Positions 56,561-64,000 of a stretch of DNA of 64,000 nt are shown piece by piece. Origin of the DNA: Cordylochernes scorpioides (taxonomy: Eukaryota > Arthropoda > Arachnida > Pseudoscorpiones > Chernetidae). Position numbers and translations under genes: made by a program. Numbering within the stretch: the first letter of the stretch is position 1; each line of letters starts with the position of its first letter. Below the pieces are notes generated by a model. That model had not been told where the DNA came from. It was given only the letters and a program-made list of their open reading frames with translations, and did no database searches. Location of the stretch: contig CP092871.1 in assembly GCA_030710605.1 (NCBI GenBank), forward strand, positions 69,767,857 to 69,831,856. The letters run 5' to 3'.

Positions 56561-57899
56561 AATATATTCTTGTAGGAAAAAAAAAACGTGCATCCTTGTA
56601 GGCATACAACTCGAGACAATCTGTGGAGTTTATGGGGCTAATTCTCTTCTCTATATGACTGGCACAATCATCTCTCCTTATAAAAAATATATTGTAAACT
56701 TTGACGCAGGAGGTTGGAAACTTCTTCAGCATCTAGGATAAAATAAACCTTGTAGAAATAAACATGTGCATCCTCGTAGGCATACAACTCGAGACAATCT
56801 GTGAAGTTTATTGAGCTAATTCTCTTCACTATATGACTGGTACAATCATCTCTCCTTATAAAAAATATATTGTAAACTTTGACGCAGGAGGGTGGAAACT
56901 TCTTCAGCATCTAGGATAAAATAAACCTCGTAGAAACAAACACGTGTATCCTTGTAGGCATACAACTCGAGACAATCTGTGAAGTTTATGAAGCTAATTC
57001 TCTTCACTATATGACTGGCACAATCATCTCTCCTTAAAAAATATATTGTAAACTTTGACGCAGGAGGTTGGAAACTTCTTCAGCATCTAGGATAAAATAA
57101 ACCTTGTAGAAACAAACACGTGCATCCTTGTAAACTTACAACTCGAGACAATCTGTGAAGTCTATGGAGCTAATTCTCTTCTCTATATGACTGGCACAAT
57201 CATCTCTCCCTATAAAAACATATAGTCAATTTTGACGCCGGTGGTTGGAAACCTCTTCAGCATCTAGGATAAAATAAACCTTGTAGAAACAAACATGTGC
57301 ATCCTTGTAGGCATACAACTCGAGACAATCTGTGAAGTTTATGGAGCTAATTCTCTTCACTATATGACTGGCACAATCATCTCTCCTTATAAAAAATATA
57401 TTGTAAACTTTGACGCAGGAGGGTGGAAACTTCTTCAGCATCTAGGATAAAATAAACCTTGTAAAAACAAACACGTGCATCCTTGTAGACTTACAACTCG
57501 AGACAATCTGTGAAGTTTATGGAGCTAATTCTCTTCTCTATATGACTGGCACAATCATCTCTCCTTATAAAAACATATAGTCAATTTTGACGCTGGTGGT
57601 TGGAAACCTCTTCAGCATCTATGATAAAATAAACCTTGTAGAAACAAACATGTGCATCCTTGTAGGCATACAACTCGAGACAATCTGTGAAGTTTATGGA
57701 GCTAATTCTCTTCACTATATGACTGGCACAATCATCTCTCCTTATAAAAAATATATTGTAAACTTTGACGCAGGAGGGTGGAAACTTCTTCAGCATCTAG
57801 GATAAAATAAACCTTGTAAAAACAAACACGTGCATCCTTGTAGACTTACAACTCGAGACAATCTGTGAAGTTTATGGAGCTAATTCTCTTCACTATATG

Positions 57900-60800
57900 A
57901 CTGGCACAATCATCTCTCCTTATAAAAAATATATTGTAAACTTTGACGCAGGAGGGTGGAAACTTCTTCAGCATCTAGGATAAAATAAACCTTGTAAAAA
58001 CAAACACGTGCATCCTTGTAGACTTACAACTCGAGACAATCTGTGAAGTTTATGGAGCTAATTCTCTTCTCTATATGACTGGCACAATCATCTCTCCTTA
58101 TAAAAACATATAGTCAATTTTGACGCTGGTGGTTGGAAACCTCTTCAGCATCTATGATAAAATAAACCTTGTAGAAACAAACATGTGCATCCTTGTAGGC
58201 ATACAACTCGAGACAATCTGTGAAGTTTATGGAGCTAATTCTCTTCTCTATAAGACTGGCATAATCATCTCTCCTTATAAAAAATATTTTGTAAACTTTG
58301 ACGCAGGAGGTTGGAAACTTCTTCAGCATCTAGGATAATATAAACCTTGTAGAATCAAACTCGTGCATCCTTGTAGGCATACAACTCGAGACAATCTGTG
58401 AAGTTTATGGAGCTAATTCTCTTCACTATATGACTGGCACAATCATCTCTCCCTATAAAAACATATAGTCAAATTTGACGCAGGAGGTTGGAAACCTCTT
58501 CAGCATCTAAGATAAAATAAACCTTGTAGAAACAAACACGTGTATCCTTGTAGGCATACAACTCGAGACAATCTGTGAAGTTTATGGAGCTAATTCTCTT
58601 CACTATATGACTGGAACAATCATCTCTTCCTATAAAAAATATATTGTAAACTTTGACGCAGGAGGGTGGAAACCTCTTCAGCATCTAGGATAAAATAAAC
58701 CTTGTAGAAACAAACACGTGTATCCTTGTAGGCATACCACTCGAGACAATCTCTGAAGTTTATGGAGCTAATTCTCTTCACTATATGACTGGCACAATCA
58801 TCTCTCCCTATAAAAACATATAGTCAACTTTGACGCAGGAGGTTGGAAACTTCTTCAGCATCTAGGATAAAATAAACCTTGTAGAAACAAACACGTGTAT
58901 CCTTGTAGGCATACAACTCGAGACAATCTGTGAAGTCTATGGAGCTAATTATCTTCTCTATATGACTGGCACATTCATCTCTCCTTAAAAAAATATATTG
59001 TAAACTTTGACGCAGGAGGTTGGAAACTTCTTCAGCATCTAGGATAAAATAAACCTTGTAGAAACAAACACGTGTATCCTTGTAGGCATACAACTCGAGA
59101 CAATCTGTGAAGTCTATGGAGCTAATTATCTTCTCTATATGACTGGCACATTCATCTCTCCTTAAAAAAATATATTGTAAACTTTGACGCAGGAGGTTGG
59201 AAACTTCTTCAGCATCTAGGATAAAATAAACCTTGTAGAAACAAACACGTGCATCCTTGTAGACTTACAACTCGAGACAATCTGTGAAGTTTATGGAGCT
59301 AATTCTCTTCTCTATATGACTGGCACAATCATCTCTCCCTATAAAAACATATAGTCAATTTTGACGCCGGTGGTTGGAAACCTCTTCAGCATCTATGATA
59401 AAATAAACCTTGTAGAAACAAACACGTGTATCCTTGTAGGCATACAACTCGAGACAATCTGTGAAGTTTATGGAGCTAATTCTCTTCTCTATATGACTGA
59501 AACAATCATCTCTTCCTATAAAAAAATATATTGTAAACTTTGACGCAGGAGGTTTGAAACTTCTTCAGCATCTAGGATAAAATAAACCTTGTAGAAACAA
59601 ACACGTGCATCCTTGTAGACTTACAACTGAGACAATCTGTGAAGTTTATGGAGCTAATTCTCTTCTCTATATGACTGGCACAATCATCTCTTTCTATAAA
59701 AACATATAGTCAATTTTGACGCCGGTGGTTGGAAACCTCTTCAGCTTCAATGATAAAATAAACATGGTAGAAACAAACACGTGCATCCTTGTAGGCATAC
59801 AACTCGAGATAATCTGTGAAGTTTGTGGAGCTAATTCTCTTCACTATATGACTGGCACAATAATCTCTCCTTATAAAAAATATATTGTAAACTTTGACGC
59901 AGGAGGGTGGAAACTTCTTCAGTATCTAGGATAAAATAAACCTTGTAGAAACAAACACATGCATCCTTGTAGACTTACAACTCGAGACAATTTGTGAAGT
60001 TTATGGAGCTAATTCTCTTCTCTATATGACTGGCACAATAATCTCTCCCTATAAAAACATATAGTCAATTTTGACGCCGGTGGTTGGAAACCTCTTCAGC
60101 ATCAATGATAAAAAAAATATGGTAGAAACAAACACGTGCATCCTTGTAAACTTACAATTCGAGACAATCTGTGAAGTCTATGGAGCTAATTCTTTTCACT
60201 ATATGACTGGCACAATCATCTCTCTCTATAAAAACATATAGTCAACTTTGACGCAGGAGGTTGGAAACTTCTTCAGCATCTAGGATAAAATAAACCTTGT
60301 AGAAACAAACATGTGCATCCTTGTAGGCATACAACTCGAGATAATCTGTGAAGTTTGTGGAGCTAATTCTCTTCACTATATGACTGGCACAATCATCTCT
60401 CCTTATAAAAAATATATTGTAAATTTCGACGCCGGTGGATGGAAACCTCTTCAGCATCTAGGATAAAATCAACCTTGTAGAAACAAACACGTGTATCCTT
60501 GTAGGCATACAACTCGAGACAATCTGTGAAGTTTATGGAGCTAATTCTCTTCTCTATATGACTGGAACAATCATCTCTTCCTATAAAAAAAATATATTGT
60601 AAACTTTGACGCCGGAGGTTTGAAACTTCTTCAGCATCTAGGATAAAATAAACCTTGTAGAAACAAACACGTTCATCCTTGTAGGCATACAACTCGAGAC
60701 AATCTGTGAAGTTTATGGAGCTAATTCTCTTCACTATATGACTGGCATAATCATCTCTCCTTATAAAAAATATATTGTAAAATTTGACGCAGGAGGGTGG

Positions 60801-62872
60801 AAACAAACACGTGCATCCTTGTAGGCATACAACTCGAGACAATCTGTGAAGTTTATGGAGCTAATTCCCTTCACTATATGACTGGCACAATCATCTCTCC
60901 TTATAAAAAATATATTGTAAAATTTGACGCAGGAGGGTGGAAACTTCTTCAGCATCTAGGATAAAATAAACCTTGTAGAAACAAACATGTGCATCCTTGT
61001 AGGCATACAACTCGAGACAATATGTGAAGTTTATGGAGCTAATTCTCTACTCTATATGACTGGCACAATCATCTCTCCTTATAAAAAATATATTGTAAAC
61101 TTTGACGCAGGAGGGTGGATACCTCTTCAGCATCTAGGATAAAATAAACCTTGTAGAAACAAACACGTTCATCCTTGTAGACTTACAACTCGAGACAATC
61201 TGTAAAGTCTATGGAGCCAATTCTCTTCTCTATATGACTGGCACAATCATCTCTCTCTATAAAAACATATAGTCAACTTTGACGCAGGAGGTTGGAAACT
61301 TCTTCAGCATCTAGGATAAAATAAACCTTGTAGAAACAAACATGTGCATCCTTGTAGGCATACAACTCGAGACAATCTGTGAAGTTTATGGAGCTAATTC
61401 TCTTCACTATATGACTGGCACAATCATCTCTCCTTATAAAAAATATATTGTAAACTTTGACGCAGGAGGGTGGAAACTTCTTCAGCATCTAGGATAAAAT
61501 AAACCTTGTAGAAACAAACACGTGCATCCTTGTAGACTTACAACTCGAGACAATTTGTAAAGTTTATGGAGCTAATTTTCTTCTCTATATGACTGGCACA
61601 ATAATCTCTCCCTATAAAAACATATAGTCAACTTTGACGCAGGAGGTTGGAAACTTCTTCAGCATCTAGGATAAAATAAACCTTGTAGAAACAAACACGT
61701 GTATCCTTGTAGGCATACAACTCGAGACAATCTGTGAAGTTTATGGAGCTAATTCTCTTCTCTATATGACTGGCACAATCATCTCTCCCTATAAAAACAT
61801 ATAGTTAACTTTGACGCAGGAGGTTGGAAACTTCTTCAGCATCTAGGATAAAATAAACCTTGTAGAAACAAACACATGCATCCTTGTAGGCATACAACTC
61901 GAGACAATCTGTGAAGTTTATGGAGCTAATTCTCTTCACTATATGACTGGCACAATCATCTCTCCTTATAAAAATATATTGTAAAATTTGACGCAGGAGG
62001 GTGGAAACTTCTTCAGCATCTAGGATAAAATAAACCTTGTAGAAACAAACACGTGCATCCTTGTAGGCATACAACTCGAGACAATCTGTAAATTTACGGA
62101 GCTAATTCTCTTCCCTATATGACTGCCCCAATCATCTCTCTCTATAAAACTTATCATAAATTTCGACGCCGGTGGATGGAAACCTCTTCAGCATCTAGGA
62201 TAAAATCAACCTTGTAGAAACAAACACGTTTATCCTTGTAGGCATACAAATCGAGACAATCTGTGAAGTCTATGGAGCTAATTATCCTCTCTATATGACT
62301 GGCACAATCATATCTCTCTATAAAAACATATATTCAACTTTGACGCAGGAGGTTGGAAACTTCTTCAGCATCTAGGATAAAATTAACCTTGTAGAAACAA
62401 ACACATGCATCCTTGTAGGCATACAACTCGAGACAATCTGTGAAGTTTATGGAGCTAATTCTCTTCTCTATAAGACTGGCACAATCATCTCTCCTTATAA
62501 AAAATATATTGTAAACTTTGACGCAGGAGGTTGGAAACTTCTTCAGCATCTAGGATAAAATAAACCTTGTAGAAACAAACACGTGTATCCTTGTAGGCAT
62601 ACAACTCGAGACAATCTGTGAAGTTTATGGAGCTAATTCTCTTTTCTATATGACTGGCACAATCATCTCTCCCTATAAAAACATATAGTTAACTTTGACG
62701 CAGGAGGTTGGAAACCTCTTCAGCATCTAGGATAAAATAAACCTTGTAGAAACAAACACGTGCATCCTTGTAGGCATACAACTCGAGACAATCTTTGAAG
62801 TTTATGGAGCTAATTCTCTTCACTATATGACTGCCCCAATCATCTCTCCTTATAAAAAATATATTGTAAAAT
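57900..62872. repeat. Right flank of the satellite, diverged monomers
   Basis: About 28 monomers with more individual substitutions and small indels (for example a ~130-bp short unit ending near 60,800 and a decayed monomer around 62,090-62,165). Local doublets occur (57,590-58,120 and 58,830-59,200), but no long-range order. The array stops inside a monomer at ATATTGTAAAATT. Confidence 0.6.
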
Positions 62873-64000
62873 TCTTAGATTAGCTCTCTCTTTATCGATG
62901 TTATAGAAATAGTCGTACTTCCAATTATAGTGGTCGAATAGGAATAGAGTGAAGCATATAATAGATCATTGTTTAGTCTCTATACTAATTTTATAATAAT
63001 TAAGACTTGCGAATTCCTACAACATATTCTTATTAAATGCACGAAAATCACTTTCTCCATTATAAATATACTCTCCAATTATACATTGAACAAGAAAACA
63101 ACAACAACATCTTAGAAATAATGGCACCGTGAAAAAATACAGTCTATCCCATAGGTGTGCTGAACACATCGCTTATAAAACCTTTTAACATTACTAATAC
63201 GTTTATCAATGTTACAGATTTCAATATTTTCGTAAAATACGACGAATAAAAAAAAATGAACGAAAACAGAAAGGATACAAATCAGATAATCTGAAAAGGT
63301 TATCTTTCAAAAATAATTCAAAGATACCGAACATCTTGAAAATACACAAAGGAAAGATTCTCCAGCTTGGCTTCTTGATCATGACACTGACTTTAGGGAC
63401 CGAACATACACAAAAGTAATCATAAGTTTAAAACAGAGAAATATTAGTTTTTCTTATATATAAAATTATTTTATTAATAATATATTCTTATAATTCTTCA
63501 TAATTCGATCTGTATAACCTTGAGAATTCACACAAACAGATATAGAAAGCTTTCGTAAAAACGTATATCAGTGATATAGTTATAAAAATATTTCATTTTT
63601 CATTTAATATATTTAAAAATGTGTTATTTATTATTTATAAAATCATGGAATTATAATTCTACACACACATGCAATTAAAACTTTTAATATCTCATTTATA
63701 ATTGATGACTACTAAGCCAAATGCAGTTTCCACATTGCGAACATGTTACAATTAAATAAACTGATAAAGAAGGAGTGATATATTATAAAATTAGAAACCA
63801 TTTCCATAACCCAGGTCTAAGCATGCTTCTAAAATTTGATGGGTCGCCATCGAATCCTTGCCTTTCCCTGTTAAACCACGGTTAGTTGCCCAGAGAGGCA
63901 CCATGGAAGAAGTCATTACGACAGAATAGTACAATTAAGCTAGATTAATTTATAGAGCCTTGTCAACGTCGCCCTTTTATGGCCCCGTTTAAAATATGAG
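62873..64000. other. AT-rich flank, no gene recognised
   Basis: The array gives way directly to unique AT-rich sequence. A GC-richer patch at 63,838-63,920 carries no motif that I recognise. No ORF worth reporting. Confidence 0.45.

Larger units (their letters stand above)
36760..62872. repeat. Satellite DNA array, ~177-bp monomer
   Basis: About 147 head-to-tail monomers. Spacing measured at successive CAGCATCTAG sites (37026, 37203, 37380, 37557, 37735) is 177-178 bp. Invariant blocks include CTCGAGACAATCTGTGAAG, TTTATGGAGCTAATTC, ATGACTGGCACAATCATCT and GGTTGGAAAC. Two main variants differ at one site: CATATAGTCAA(C/T)TTTGACGCCGG and AATATATTGTAAACTTTGACGCAGG. Because 177 is a multiple of three and stops are few in one minus frame, many 60-90 codon open frames arise; they are not genes. 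Monomer length, long array and higher-order structure fit a centromeric or pericentromeric satellite (inference). Confidence 0.97.

Noticed and set aside
37525-62549. Dozens of 60-149 codon open frames on the minus strand, and some on the plus strand, all with similar products (for example starting MLKKFPTSCVKVYN)
   Set aside because: They are translations of the 177-bp satellite. 177 is divisible by three, so the same frame stays open from monomer to monomer; there is no sign of a start context, promoter or gene boundary, and single monomer variants open or close the frame.
37000-62800. Hammerhead core (CTGAAGA on the minus strand) in the satellite monomer
   Set aside because: CTGAAGA is present in most monomers, but no GAAA follows at a suitable distance and the bases between do not pair as helix II.
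36760-62872. CRISPR-like or coding repeat array
   Set aside because: Repeats are 177 bp, contiguous and without unique spacers, in a eukaryotic transposon-rich context.

Overview
This window looks like AT-rich, non-coding heterochromatin from an invertebrate animal. The evidence is the mix of element families: Penelope-like retroelements with a GIY-YIG endonuclease, a BEL/Pao LTR retrotransposon, a mariner DNA transposon, several non-LTR (LINE) relics and a long tandem satellite. I found no convincing host protein gene. The species cannot be named from the sequence alone.

Left part (1-12.8 kb): a decayed LINE tail and a Penelope-type terminal repeat are followed by a recent LTR retrotransposon on the minus strand (1409-12159). 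Its two ~1.66 kb LTRs are nearly identical, it has a 4-bp target duplication, a primer-binding site and a polypurine tract, but no recognisable gag or pol, so it is probably non-autonomous. A broken Penelope GIY-YIG fragment lies inside it.

12.8-24 kb: a mariner with ~31-bp terminal inverted repeats and a broken transposase; foldback or MITE-like repeats; a 5'-truncated LINE reverse transcriptase followed by three closely spaced LINE 3' ends, each with a hairpin; small AT-rich repeats; and more Penelope terminal relics.

23.8-31.1 kb is a nested pair. A nearly intact Penelope-like element (one frameshift between its N-terminal half and its RT/GIY-YIG half) is flanked by 363-bp direct repeats. 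A BEL/Pao element with 358-bp LTRs that look identical is inserted in the downstream repeat with a 5-bp duplication. The upstream repeat preserves the empty site. The BEL element has an open Gag-RT reading frame, but most of pol is deleted.

31-36.8 kb: another Penelope relic and a decayed LINE interrupted, with a 12-bp target duplication, by a 1.0 kb palindrome made of tandem 291-bp units, each carrying a tRNA-like sequence. A second LINE RT relic ends where the satellite begins.

36.76-62.87 kb is a satellite array of ~177-bp monomers, interrupted near its left end by a 100-N assembly gap. Its central ~18 kb is organised as higher-order repeats of 21 monomers plus deletion derivatives of 16, 14 and 12 monomers, flanked by less ordered monomers. 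This resembles a centromeric or pericentromeric array, but function is inference. The final 1.1 kb has no recognised feature.

The most interesting items are the higher-order satellite, a covarying stem-loop repeated at Penelope ends where hammerhead ribozymes are known to occur, and the tRNA-bearing palindrome. The features are parts of mobile elements and satellite rather than a cooperating gene set.
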